Shown here: in pieces, positions 43,290 to 50,844 of the stretch
Position numbering within the stretch: the stretch's first letter is position 1
Layout: each line of letters begins with the position of its first letter
Assembly (NCBI RefSeq): GCF_002201475.1
Contig: NZ_CP021422.1
Span: forward strand, 3,038,001 to 3,102,000
Source of the DNA: Acutalibacter muris
GTDB lineage: Bacteria > Bacillota > Clostridia > Oscillospirales > Acutalibacteraceae
DNA: 64,000 nucleotides
Reading direction: 5' to 3'
Notes under the pieces: model-generated
What the model saw: only the letters and a program-made list of their open reading frames with translations
What the model was told of the DNA's origin: nothing
The model's database searches: none
Made by a program: the position numbers and the translations under genes

Positions 43290-43724
43290 ATGAAAGAAAT
43301 TGCATATGTTCCTGTACAGAATGAGGACTTGGCGACCAAGCTCAAGCGTTATCGTTTACAGGTGGGCTTCACACAAAAAAATGTGGCGGAGATACTGAAT
43401 GTTTCCCGGTCTACCTATACTTATTATGAGCTGGGCAAAACCAGCCCCGACCCCGCCACGCTGAACCGTATCGCCAGACTGTTTGGTTTATCGGTGGAGG
43501 AGTTTTTTGAAGATGAGATGTTCTCCCAGGCCGATATGCTTTATGACTCCGGGGCCAAGCGTGTTTCAAAAAAAGTTAAGGCCGACCCGGAGAAGATAGG
43601 CGATCTTACCACCAGCGAGAAGTCCATCGTCGCGTTCCTGCGCGACAAGAGGATCTCCCCCGACGACGCCCTTGACGTATTAAAGGAACGCTTCAGCTCC
43701 GAAACGAAATGGCACAGTTATTGA
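43290..43724 (+). CDS. XRE-family regulator
   Basis: The 144-residue protein has an N-terminal HTH (LKRYRLQVGFTQKNVAEILN then VSRSTYTYYELGKTSPDP) and a C-terminal helical part of unknown role. The ATG at 43290 follows a long G-run ribosome binding site. It stands just upstream of the duplicated tRNA-Arg leader. It may be a chromosomal regulator or the first gene of a remnant mobile element. Confidence 0.82.
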   Translation: MKEIAYVPVQNEDLATKLKRYRLQVGFTQKNVAEILNVSRSTYTYYELGKTSPDPATLNRIARLFGLSVEEFFEDEMFSQADMLYDSGAKRVSKKVKADPEKIGDLTTSEKSIVAFLRDKRISPDDALDVLKERFSSETKWHSY

Positions 43725-43835
43725 TCCTCGTTCCCCTATTCAAATAATTCACCGCCCTGCGACAGAAAGCGACAACTTTTTCGCTGGCGGTACTGTATAA
43801 TGTGATAGCCTTGAAAATCACAGGCTTCAAAAAGC

Positions 43836-43908
43836 TGACTACCGCGGGTTTCGCGGTTGCCATAAATATGCGCTTGTAGCTCAGTTGGATAGAGTATTAG
43901 ACTCCGAC
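43836..43908 (+). repeat. Truncated tRNA-Arg and leader, first copy of a 73-bp duplication
   Basis: The segment matches 44028-44100 except for a few bases, the clearest being GC/CT just before CATAAATATGCG and T/C in the anticodon stem. It includes the ACCGCG-GGTTT-CGCGGT leader hairpin and the first 39 bases of tRNA-Arg, ending just after the anticodon. A TATAAT box at 43795-43800 precedes it. It is a non-functional tRNA fragment and may be an attachment-site half. Confidence 0.85.
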
Positions 43909-44027
43909 GTTTCAGGCCGGTTTAGTTGAGATAGGCCGGAAAGCCCAGTGTTTTGTAGGGCTGGCGGGGTCTTGAGAGAGAAAAAATTTCGCCGTTGACT
44001 ACTGTTTGACCACTATTTTTACAAGGT
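43909..44027 (+). other. 119-bp insertion scar between the two tRNA-Arg copies
   Basis: The sequence after the broken anticodon has no gene. It contains GTTGACTAC, TGTTTGACCAC and, at its right end, another GTTGACTACC, spaced like arm-type binding sites of a tyrosine integrase. It is best read as the remnant of an element that inserted in the anticodon loop. Confidence 0.5.
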
Positions 44028-44061
44028 TGACTACCGCGGGTTTCGCGGTTCTCATAAATAT

Positions 44062-44138
44062 GCGCTTGTAGCTCAGTTGGATAGAGTATCAGACTCCGAC
44101 TCTGAGGGCCGCTGGTTCGAATCCAGTCAAGCGCGCCA
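44062..44138 (+). tRNA. tRNA-Arg (anticodon CCG)
   Basis: The 77-base gene folds as a cloverleaf. The acceptor GCGCTTG pairs with CAAGCGC, the D-arm is GCTC..GAGT, the anticodon stem TCAGA/TCTGA encloses the loop CTCCGAC with anticodon CCG, and the T-arm is GCTGG-TTCGAAT-CCAGT. GCCA follows with CCA encoded. A terminator follows. Confidence 0.95.
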
Positions 44139-44143
44139 ATAGT

Positions 44144-44174
44144 AAAAAGCCCTCGGTTTTCCGGGGGCTTTTGA
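44144..44174 (+). terminator. Terminator after tRNA-Arg
   Basis: AAAAGCCCTCGG pairs with CCGGGGGCTTTT around TTTT, six bases past the tRNA end. Confidence 0.85.
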
Positions 44175-44208
44175 AGTATTAGTAATCATTTGGCAGAGAG
44201 GTTTTGAA

Positions 44209-44481
44209 ATGATGTATCCATTTCTTACGCTGGATGACGGGACGGAGATTGTTCACTCGGAGATGCTGCCGGACAGCCGGGTGAAAGTTTATATGGAGCG
44301 GGCGGACGAAAAGCTGGGGTTCCTTCATGCAACTTGCTTTTTGCCGGGATATGAGTGGGAAGATGTTTTCGGATTTTCCGAGACAGAAATGGAGCGGCTG
44401 CAGGATGTGATACGTTCTACAGCCCATTTGATTTTGCAGTTCTCGCAAGAGGGAGGCTTTGACCATGCCGCGGGTCTTTAA
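44209..44481 (+). CDS. Conserved small partner of a DUF4160 protein
   Basis: The 90-residue acidic protein (TLDDGTEIVHSEMLPDSRVK onward) has no catalytic motif. Its 3' end overlaps the DUF4160 gene, which is read from the ATG at 44465. Paired small genes of this sort in mobile DNA are often toxin-antitoxin or related modules; here that is only suggested by the layout. GAGAGG lies before the ATG. It follows the tRNA terminator and is lower in GC than the upstream chromosome. Confidence 0.6.
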   Translation: MMYPFLTLDDGTEIVHSEMLPDSRVKVYMERADEKLGFLHATCFLPGYEWEDVFGFSETEMERLQDVIRSTAHLILQFSQEGGFDHAAGL

Positions 44482-44743
44482 GGTCGGCTCTTATTGGGTA
44501 TACTTTTGGGCAAATGAGAGCGGCCCTTTGGAGCCGATCCACGTTCATATCTGTATGGGAGCGCCCCAGGCCGGTGCCACAAAAGTATGGATCACGCAGG
44601 CTGGAAAATGTTACCTGTGTAATAACAATTCCCGCATACCGTCAACCACCCTCAACAATATAATGAAAGTGATTGAAGCACGTAGTCAAGAGATTATTGA
44701 TAAGTGGGTTGCGTTTTTTTGCCAGGTACGGTTTTATTGTTGA
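44465..44743 (+). CDS. DUF4160-family protein
   Basis: The 92-residue protein starts MPRVFKVGSYWVYFWANES and continues PLEPIHVHICMGAP, which is the DUF4160 pattern (a hydrophobic strand, then HxH). The ATG at 44465 is chosen because GGGAGG stands eight bases upstream. DUF4160 proteins are short and of unknown function, frequent next to toxin-antitoxin-like genes. It overlaps its upstream partner by 17 bases. Confidence 0.75.
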   Translation: MPRVFKVGSYWVYFWANESGPLEPIHVHICMGAPQAGATKVWITQAGKCYLCNNNSRIPSTTLNNIMKVIEARSQEIIDKWVAFFCQVRFYC

Positions 44744-44865
44744 TTTCTCCTACGGTTGATGGAGAAAGAATTATACTGATAAAGACAAGAACGAAGTGCT
44801 TTGAGCAGCTGGGCGGCATGGCGAATATCGCTATACCAAAAATCACATTTAGAAAAGGGTATCAT

Positions 44866-45291
44866 ATGAAGATTGATAAATTCTCATATCATCTTGGTGT
44901 GGCTGACTGTTTTTGCGAGATGGTTCGGGCAGGGGTAAAGCGCATAGCGCTGTCCCATCCCTGTGATTCTCAGGAGGAGCGGGATAGCTTTCTGCCGGAA
45001 TTTGATAAGCTGTGTGAGAAGTATGGGGTGCATTACTACGTTGAAAATGCAGCATTTCTTACCGACCTCTTTCCTCTATCGCTGAATCAGGGCAAATTCA
45101 ATGTGATTTTCTACCAGGATGAATCCGCTTTGCAGGAATATCTCGATTTGAAAGCAGAGAAAGAAAGGGCAATCGCTGCTGGTACTTATGCAGAGTGCCG
45201 CAAGGATATAGCCCGGCGGTACGGCAAGCTGCTTTCGTACACGGATGAGGGGATCCAGCGTCTGCTGGACGCAAACCCGGACAAGGAGTAG
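44866..45291 (+). CDS. Conserved hypothetical protein in the accessory operon
   Basis: The 141-residue protein (KIDKFSYHLGVADCFCEMVR then AGVKRIALSHPCDSQEER) has no recognised domain and is rich in charged helices. AAAAGGG precedes the ATG at 44866. It is followed by the broken phosphotransferase gene after five bases, so the two were probably one operon. Confidence 0.6.
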   Translation: MKIDKFSYHLGVADCFCEMVRAGVKRIALSHPCDSQEERDSFLPEFDKLCEKYGVHYYVENAAFLTDLFPLSLNQGKFNVIFYQDESALQEYLDLKAEKERAIAAGTYAECRKDIARRYGKLLSYTDEGIQRLLDANPDKE

Positions 45292-45296
45292 GGCCA

Positions 45297-46206
45297 ATGT
45301 TATTCAACGAGCCCATCCATAATTGGAACGAATGGGGTGCAATATTTCAATCGACGAAGGCGTTCACCCCGCTGGCAGAAGAAATTTTCCGCCGTGAGGG
45401 GCTGACATTTTCAGAGTTAAATAATCTGACTCCCGGAACGAACGCGGTCTTTCACACGGGGGATCATGTGGTAAAAATATTTGCCCCCGCGAGTCTAGCA
45501 TGGATTCGCAGTTAGACTATTCCAACGAGGCCGCTGTTTGTGAGGCACTGACCTGCTGGGGGATATCCACGCCCCGCCTGATCGCCCATGGGATGATACA
45601 GGATACCTACCTTTTCTACTACATCATTACCGAATACTGCCCCGGCGAGTTGGCTGGGCCATGGCTGGAATGTGCCAGCCCCAGCCAATTGGAGGGCTTT
45701 ATCCGGCAGCTCAAAGAGCTCCTCCAGACCATGCACCGCCCGGCACAAGGTTTGATTCCACCGATGGATTTGTTGAAACGGGCCTTGGAAAATCCGCGCC
45801 TGGAACGTCTGCCAGTCAGCTTACGCGATGAGATGACAGACCGTGCGGAAAGGCTGGATTTGACAAACACTGTGCTGGTACATGGCGATCTGACCGGAGA
45901 AAATATCCTGATTGGAGCGAACGACCAGCCCATCATAATCGACTGCGCCGACTCCTGTCCGGCCCCTGGTGGTATGAGTTGGCCCCGCTGGTCTTTGAGC
46001 TTTTCCACTGCCGCGGGGATCTGCTGCGGCTGTTCACGGACGCCGATCCAGAGATATTCACAGAACAAATCATAGACGCTGTATGCGTCCATGATTTCGG
46101 GGCGAATATGCTGTTGGATACAGCTGTCCGGGAAGGGAGCCCATGCTTTTTGCATTTAGCAGAGGTGAAAGATTTTTTGATGGACAGGATGTGCGGTTGC
46201 ATTTGA
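45297..46206 (+). pseudogene. Aminoglycoside phosphotransferase-family gene with two frameshifts
   Basis: Three reading frames join into one APH/choline-kinase-like protein of about 300 residues. The first (to about 45515) carries LTPGTNAVFHTGDHVVKIFA. The second (45500-45960) has the catalytic loop LVHGDLTGENILI and the DFG-like IIDCADS. The third (to 46206) holds the C-terminal helices. Each junction is explained by one missing base, near 45491 and near 45965. The start is AAGGAG-supported. Without correction it cannot make an active kinase, though single-base sequencing errors in G or C runs would give the same picture. Confidence 0.75.
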
Positions 46207-46207
46207 G

Positions 46208-47389
46208 TTATATATCAAGGCTTTCCTGCAAAACCGCGCTGGCAGCTTTCTTTTTATCATCGAAGGCGTGGGTGTAGATATCCAGCGTAGTGGACACCTG
46301 GGAGTGGCCGAGTAAACCTGACACCGTAGCTACATCGGCTCCGCCTGCTATCATCAAGCTGGCTGCGGTGTGACGAAGGCTGTGGACGTTTAGGTTGGAT
46401 GGCAAGCCATGCTTTTTCAATATCAGCTTGAACCGCCAAGTAAAACTGCTGGGGGTCATAGGCAATTCCATCCCATGCCTGCGGAAAATATAGTCGTCAG
46501 CGGACAGCTTTCGTTCGTCATAGGTTTCAGTTTCCTGCTCGCAGAATTTGCGATACTCTTTGAGGAGGCTTGCCATCTCAGGGGAGAAGTAGACGTAACG
46601 GTCACCCGAAGCGGTTTTGGGTTCTTTGACAATTATATCCTCACCTGTGACTTTGACCACGTTCCGGCAGATATGGATGGACTTCTCTTTGAAGTTCAAA
46701 TCGCACCATTTCAAGCCACAGCACTCGCCCCGGCGCATACCAGTGGCTATAATCAGCTTGAAATAAGTTTCGTACTTGATGCTTTCTTCTTCCAGCGCGG
46801 CAATGAGTTTCTGAGTAGTTTCCTCATCCGCCACGTTTTGCTTTTTCTTCTTTTTGCCAGCATATTTATAGGTACGCCACGCTGGATTATGCGACAAAAA
46901 GCCGCCCTCCATCGCATCGGAGAGGATGCCACACAAGCAAGCGTGGACACCCTCTATAGTGCATTCGGAGAGCGGCTTTCCGGTAATAGAATTCTTTTGC
47001 TTACGAAGTTCAGCGTACAAATTGCGGAAATGTTCAGGCTTGAGGTCGGTCAGCTTGTAGCCGCCCAGGTGCGGCATGAAGCGGTCAATGTCCTGCTTGT
47101 CACGGGCTAGGGTGGATTTTGCCAGCTTATTCGGAGCAATTTCCCGCAGCCACATCTCGGTATAAGCTGCGAGAGTGATGGTTTTATCAACCGCTTTGAG
47201 TGGCTCGTTTCGGCACTGGCGCTCGAAGAGTGCGGCTTCCTCCTCGAGCCACTTTTCTTTGGCCTTTGGCGTTAGGCCATCGGGTGGATGAACGGTTTTC
47301 TGCTGGGGCTTGCGGCGTTTGCCATCGAAATCATAGCCCATGGACACGACCAGCAAGTAGCTGTTTCCTCGCTTACGAATGCTCGCCAT
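46208..47389 (-). CDS. Tyrosine recombinase / integrase 1
   Basis: The 393-residue protein has an N-terminal arm-binding domain, a SAM-like core-binding domain (about 70-170) and a catalytic domain. Active-site residues are Arg in TGMRRGE, His-x-x-Arg in HSLRHTAA, His in LLGHSQVSTTLDIYTH and the nucleophilic Tyr in the same segment. It integrates and excises the element. The gene ends next to the broken phosphotransferase gene, with which it converges. No other recombinase of the same subfamily is expected in a standard IME, but a second one follows. Confidence 0.93.
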   Translation of the reverse strand: MASIRKRGNSYLLVVSMGYDFDGKRRKPQQKTVHPPDGLTPKAKEKWLEEEAALFERQCRNEPLKAVDKTITLAAYTEMWLREIAPNKLAKSTLARDKQDIDRFMPHLGGYKLTDLKPEHFRNLYAELRKQKNSITGKPLSECTIEGVHACLCGILSDAMEGGFLSHNPAWRTYKYAGKKKKKQNVADEETTQKLIAALEEESIKYETYFKLIIATGMRRGECCGLKWCDLNFKEKSIHICRNVVKVTGEDIIVKEPKTASGDRYVYFSPEMASLLKEYRKFCEQETETYDERKLSADDYIFRRHGMELPMTPSSFTWRFKLILKKHGLPSNLNVHSLRHTAASLMIAGGADVATVSGLLGHSQVSTTLDIYTHAFDDKKKAASAVLQESLDI

Positions 47390-47490
47390 ACTGTCAACCT
47401 GCTTTCTGTTGTGATTTGCCCTGTTGAGGCAACCTCACAATACCACACCCTTTTGCGGAAGTCCAGCGGCAGATTCACTTTCTACTACAC

Positions 47491-47538
47491 CAACAAAATG
47501 TGTGAGCTATGGCTGTTGGTATGTCCATCATTTTGTTG
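47491..47538. repeat. 10-bp inverted repeat between the two integrase genes
   Basis: CAACAAAATG at 47491-47500 and CATTTTGTTG at 47529-47538 are exact reverse complements 28 bases apart, ending just at the second integrase stop codon. It could be a terminator, a recombinase-binding site or part of an attachment site. Confidence 0.45.
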
Positions 47539-48696
47539 CTAGGCACTGTGGAGCAAGGCGTTGGTCATTACCTGCGCTGCCTGATTCTTCAGTTCCATTT
47601 GAGGGTGACAGTAGGTTCGCTCCAGGAATGATGTATCAGCATGACCAGCTAACTCTGCAACCGTTTGCTTATCCACGCCGTGGTGGAGCAGAGTGCTGAC
47701 AAAAAGATGCCTTAAAGTGTGCAGGTGGAAGTTATCCGGGAAGCCGTTCCGCTTAAAAATCTTCCGCAGATGTTTTGTAAATGTATCTGGATGAATGAAC
47801 GTCCCGTGCTCATCCGTAAACATGTATGGGCTGTGTTCTGCGCCAACGGAGTCCTCATCACGCCGTTTGATGTAGTAGTAACTTTGCAAAAACGACGTAA
47901 TATCCTCATCAATGGCAATGGTGCGGCTGCGGCCATTTTTCGTGGGCCCCTCCTGCACACCGTCACCGGCAACGATACTCCGGGAGCGGCTGACGGTCAA
48001 GATGGAACGATAATCGTCCAAAACGAAATCGTCCCAGCGTAAAGCACACAGCTCACCTCGGCGGCATCCGGTATAAATTGCCAGCAGATAGAAGGTCTTA
48101 TACACTTCTGGTTCGTCCAATAGGGCAAGAATAAACTGCTGCGCCTGTTCCTCGGTGGGGATAAATTGTTGGCGCTTTTCAGTGTCGGGCAGGTCGATCA
48201 TATGGGCTGGATTCTTTGGGATAATCTCGTTGCGCTTGGCGTCGCTCAGCACCGCTGACACTACCGTCAAATATTTTTGCACCGTGGCCTCCTGCACAGG
48301 CTTGCCGTGATTACTGCGCTTGCGAAGTTCCACCAGCATATTTTCCAGCGCGATAGGTCGCAGCTTGTTTAGCTTGATAGCACCGATGAACGGGTAAGTC
48401 ACTTTCAACATTCGCCGGTAGCTTGCGATGGTACCCGCCGCGTACTTCACCTGCCTGTCCAGCCAACGGAGAGAGTATTCCTCAAAAGTCATCTCGGTAT
48501 CCTCGCAAAAGCCTTGCTTAATGGTACGTTCCATCTCCTCGGCGGCATGGACAACGTACTGTCGGATACCACGCTTACCTATGCTGTCCGGCACAGAAAT
48601 GGTCTTTGCCTTTGAAATCTTCCGTCCATCCGGGCGGTAACCATTGCTGACAGTAATTTTGAATTTACGCTCGTCTAACTGCTTGATACTTGCCAA
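47539..48696 (-). CDS. Tyrosine recombinase / integrase 2
   Basis: The 385-residue protein has the same layout as integrase 1 but a distinct sequence: Arg in TGCRRGELCALRW, HTLRHLF, and AGHADTSFLERTYCHPQ with the Tyr nucleophile. It starts at a TTG, with AAGGGGG about nine bases upstream, 12 bases after the relaxase stop, so it is in the mobC-relaxase operon. Why two integrases are kept is not known; each may act at one end, or one may be a resolvase of dimers. Confidence 0.92.
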   Translation of the reverse strand: MASIKQLDERKFKITVSNGYRPDGRKISKAKTISVPDSIGKRGIRQYVVHAAEEMERTIKQGFCEDTEMTFEEYSLRWLDRQVKYAAGTIASYRRMLKVTYPFIGAIKLNKLRPIALENMLVELRKRSNHGKPVQEATVQKYLTVVSAVLSDAKRNEIIPKNPAHMIDLPDTEKRQQFIPTEEQAQQFILALLDEPEVYKTFYLLAIYTGCRRGELCALRWDDFVLDDYRSILTVSRSRSIVAGDGVQEGPTKNGRSRTIAIDEDITSFLQSYYYIKRRDEDSVGAEHSPYMFTDEHGTFIHPDTFTKHLRKIFKRNGFPDNFHLHTLRHLFVSTLLHHGVDKQTVAELAGHADTSFLERTYCHPQMELKNQAAQVMTNALLHSA

Positions 48697-48708
48697 TAAA
48701 ATTCCCCC

Positions 48709-50046
48709 TTACATCTGCTGACCATGATTCTGGTCTTGCTCATCCGATTTTTGCCCCAAAGCACGTTTGCGCTGGCGCGGCTTTCGCATAGCCGTGCTGT
48801 CCTGCGGACGACGGTCGTCAATTATCCCGGCAATATCAGCGGAAAGATATGCGAGATCAATTCCAAAATCACCAGCGCCGCCGATGGGATTAGGGCTACC
48901 CAGAACAGTACCGTAGAAAATTTCTTCATCTGCTCCCCCTGCAAAGAGAGATTCCTCGAAAATTCTTCGCTCATTTTCCCAGCCTGTGACGATAGGCCCT
49001 TCGCAATCTCCGAGGCAGACCGTTCCATCTCCCGCTGGAAATTCTGTGTTGATGATTGCATTTCTGCTGCGTAATTCTCCAATTCCTGCACCCGCTGGTC
49101 GAGGTACTCCACCAACTCCGCCTTGGTTGCCAGCTGTGCCGCCGCTGTTTGAACCTCTATCAGCAGTTGGATTTGCGTCTGTTGCAACCCAAGCAGTGCT
49201 GTCCAATTCTTGTCCGTCACCGTAACGCAGGGCACCACTTCTGCCGCCGCTTTCGTCTGTCTGCGGGATTGTTCCTTCAATTCTTCCAAGGATTTCCTCT
49301 CGTAGTTTGAACTCGTACTCCATCATCTCCTTCAAAAATTTTGCGTCGTACAACTTGATATCCCGACATTTCATACCGCTGGGCGTGGCGTAAGTGATGC
49401 TCTTTCGCTCGTCCGTCCACTTGACCTTGTACCCCTTTCGCGCCAGCAACTTGATGAAATGCTCCCGGGATCGCGCCAGTACCATCGCATCCTCTATGGC
49501 AATCATCAGCTGCATTTTCCAACTCTGCCCTTTGTCCATGGAGCGGTACTCGCGGGCACCAAGCTGTTTGCTGTGCTTGGGAGGGTCGGGCGGCAGCACC
49601 GAGAACCCGTGCGCCAAGCAAATTTCATCGGACAATTTACGTATCTTTTTCAGCGTGGTCGGCCCCTGGCGAAGCATATAGCCGCTCTCATAGCACACAG
49701 AATTGACCACAAAGTGCGAGTGTATGTGGTCTGTGTCCATGTGAGTTGCGATTAAGATTTGGCTGTCAGGCCAAGCTCTTTCCGCAAACTCTTTCGCCAA
49801 CTCGTGAGCCTGCTGGACGGTGATGGGCTCATCCGGTGCGAAGGATTGTGTGTAATGGTAGAACCAGACGGGGCTGTCCTTGCGGTAAGCGGCGCGGGTG
49901 GCACGGAACTCCTGGAAAGCAAACTGAGGAGAACAGTTTATTCCAGTGGCCCACTGACGTCCATCTGCATCCACAGTTTTGCGTTCCTGTAAAACATAAC
50001 TGACCGCCCTGCCCAACGCTTTTACGGATTGCCGTTTATATGGCAT
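48709..50046 (-). CDS. Relaxase / mobilization nuclease (MobA/VirD2-like)
   Basis: The 445-residue protein has a relaxase domain in its first about 250 residues with the metal-binding histidines HMDTDHIHSHFVVN and a nearby tyrosine (YHYTQSF). It nicks at oriT and stays linked to the transferred strand. The C-terminal 180 residues are Gly- and Ala-rich and of low complexity, and they contain another gene in a different frame. The ATG at 50046 has no ribosome binding site, whereas AAGGAGG stands seven bases before an in-frame ATA at 50064 that overlaps the mobC stop; translation may begin there. Confidence 0.9.
   Translation of the reverse strand: MPYKRQSVKALGRAVSYVLQERKTVDADGRQWATGINCSPQFAFQEFRATRAAYRKDSPVWFYHYTQSFAPDEPITVQQAHELAKEFAERAWPDSQILIATHMDTDHIHSHFVVNSVCYESGYMLRQGPTTLKKIRKLSDEICLAHGFSVLPPDPPKHSKQLGAREYRSMDKGQSWKMQLMIAIEDAMVLARSREHFIKLLARKGYKVKWTDERKSITYATPSGMKCRDIKLYDAKFLKEMMEYEFKLREEILGRIEGTIPQTDESGGRSGALRYGDGQELDSTAWVATDANPTADRGSNSGGTAGNQGGVGGVPRPAGAGIGELRSRNAIINTEFPAGDGTVCLGDCEGPIVTGWENERRIFEESLFAGGADEEIFYGTVLGSPNPIGGAGDFGIDLAYLSADIAGIIDDRRPQDSTAMRKPRQRKRALGQKSDEQDQNHGQQM
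48822..49289 (-). CDS. Coiled-coil/membrane protein nested inside the relaxase gene
   Basis: This 155-codon frame lies wholly within the 3' part of the relaxase gene in another frame. The product is not random: a coiled coil of about 100 residues (LQQTQIQLLIEVQTAAAQLA onward to SEEFSRNLSLQ) is followed by one strong C-terminal membrane helix (VLFWVALIPSAALVILELIS). It starts at a TTG with AGAGGA upstream. Nested genes of this kind exist in ColE1 and IncQ mobilization regions (MobB within MobA), where they aid relaxase attachment to the coupling protein. A similar role is likely here. Confidence 0.7.
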   Translation of the reverse strand: MEELKEQSRRQTKAAAEVVPCVTVTDKNWTALLGLQQTQIQLLIEVQTAAAQLATKAELVEYLDQRVQELENYAAEMQSSTQNFQREMERSASEIAKGLSSQAGKMSEEFSRNLSLQGEQMKKFSTVLFWVALIPSAALVILELISHIFPLILPG

Positions 50047-50060
50047 AAATTCAACTACAG

Positions 50061-50381
50061 CTATTGGCGTACCTCCTTGTCTGCCAGAGCAAAGAATCGC
50101 TCATAAAGCTTGTTCATATCCTCATGTATTTGCTCCAAGTACACCGCATTGATCTGCCCCATGTGTGCCAGCATAGCAAGCTGATTGAGGTTGTTGCCGA
50201 TAGCGTTCAGCTCCCGAGCCACCAGCTTTCCGTCCAGAATTACATTCAATTTGCCTCGCATTGCCGCCGCCCGGATGTAGTTGCTGGGTGTCATCATGGC
50301 ACGGTCAGCTTGCTCCTTGATATGATGAAATTGTTCTTCAGTGAATCGCACTGTAAATGCCCTGTCTTTGTTTTTGCTCAT
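50061..50381 (-). CDS. mobC: MobC relaxosome protein
   Basis: The 106-residue basic protein has a ribbon-helix-helix-like N-terminus (RAFTVRFTEEQFHHIKEQAD) and the MobC motif LNAIGNNLNQLAMLAHMGQI. The ATG at 50381 is chosen because GGAGGG stands six bases upstream. It bends and unwinds oriT so that the relaxase can nick. It is the first gene of the mob operon and lies next to the oriT-like palindromes. Confidence 0.88.
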   Translation of the reverse strand: MSKNKDRAFTVRFTEEQFHHIKEQADRAMMTPSNYIRAAAMRGKLNVILDGKLVARELNAIGNNLNQLAMLAHMGQINAVYLEQIHEDMNKLYERFFALADKEVRQ

Positions 50382-50399
50382 TTGATCCCTCCAATCATA

Positions 50400-50500
50400 G
50401 TGGGTGCGGGCTACTGCCCGCTTAACGTGCCGTCCGACAACGTCGGACGAGTGCTCTGCTTGCCCTCCCCAAAGGGGAGGATCTTTGTAGGACACAATCG
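50400..50500. other. Candidate origin of transfer (oriT)
   Basis: Three close palindromes lie just upstream of mobC: GCGGGC/GCCCGC (50406-50421), CGTCCGAC-AAC-GTCGGACG (50431-50449) and CCTCCCC-AAA-GGGGAGG (50464-50480). A GAGTGCTCTGCTTGCCCTCC segment follows the middle one, like the stem plus nick-region layout of IncQ-like origins (GTAAGTGCG-CCCTCC). The nick site itself is inferred. Confidence 0.55.
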
Positions 50501-50708
50501 GCTGCGAATTCCAAGTTTAGGGCATTTGCAGAAAAGAAAAATATCTGCTCCACACTTCCTTGCACTCTCAGAATAGCCTCTGTGCGGCCACACACGGGCC
50601 TGCCCGGGTGGACTGCGGTTCCTACCCCACCCAGCCCTAAAAACCGCCACACGGGGCCGACACGGGCCGAATATGTGGCTGCTGTCGCTCTGCCTTGGTC
50701 GTGTCTGA

Positions 50709-50840
50709 ATCCAAGGGTGCAAGAGTGCAAGGGTGCAGAGGATTCCAAAGTTTTTTGCAGGCGCACACATTATGTAGAGTTTAAAACGCACCGCTGACAC
50801 AAGATAGAAGAGTGCAGCTAAAAACTTTTGCACCCTTGCC
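50709..50840. repeat. Iteron-like 11-mer CAAGGGTGCAA, direct and inverted
   Basis: CAAGGGTGCAA occurs at 50712-50722 and, as its exact reverse complement, at 50828-50838. A copy with one change lies at 50728-50738, and AGAGTGCA is repeated at 50723 and about 50810. They flank the 3' end of the RepA-like gene. They may be binding sites of the RepA-like protein; a role in replication is inferred. Confidence 0.5.
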
Positions 50841-50844
50841 CCCT

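Noticed and set aside
43836..44040. ACCGCGGG motif as a T-box riboswitch
   Set aside because: The GGTGGNACCGCG T-box core and specifier stem are missing; the motif is part of the tRNA leader hairpin.
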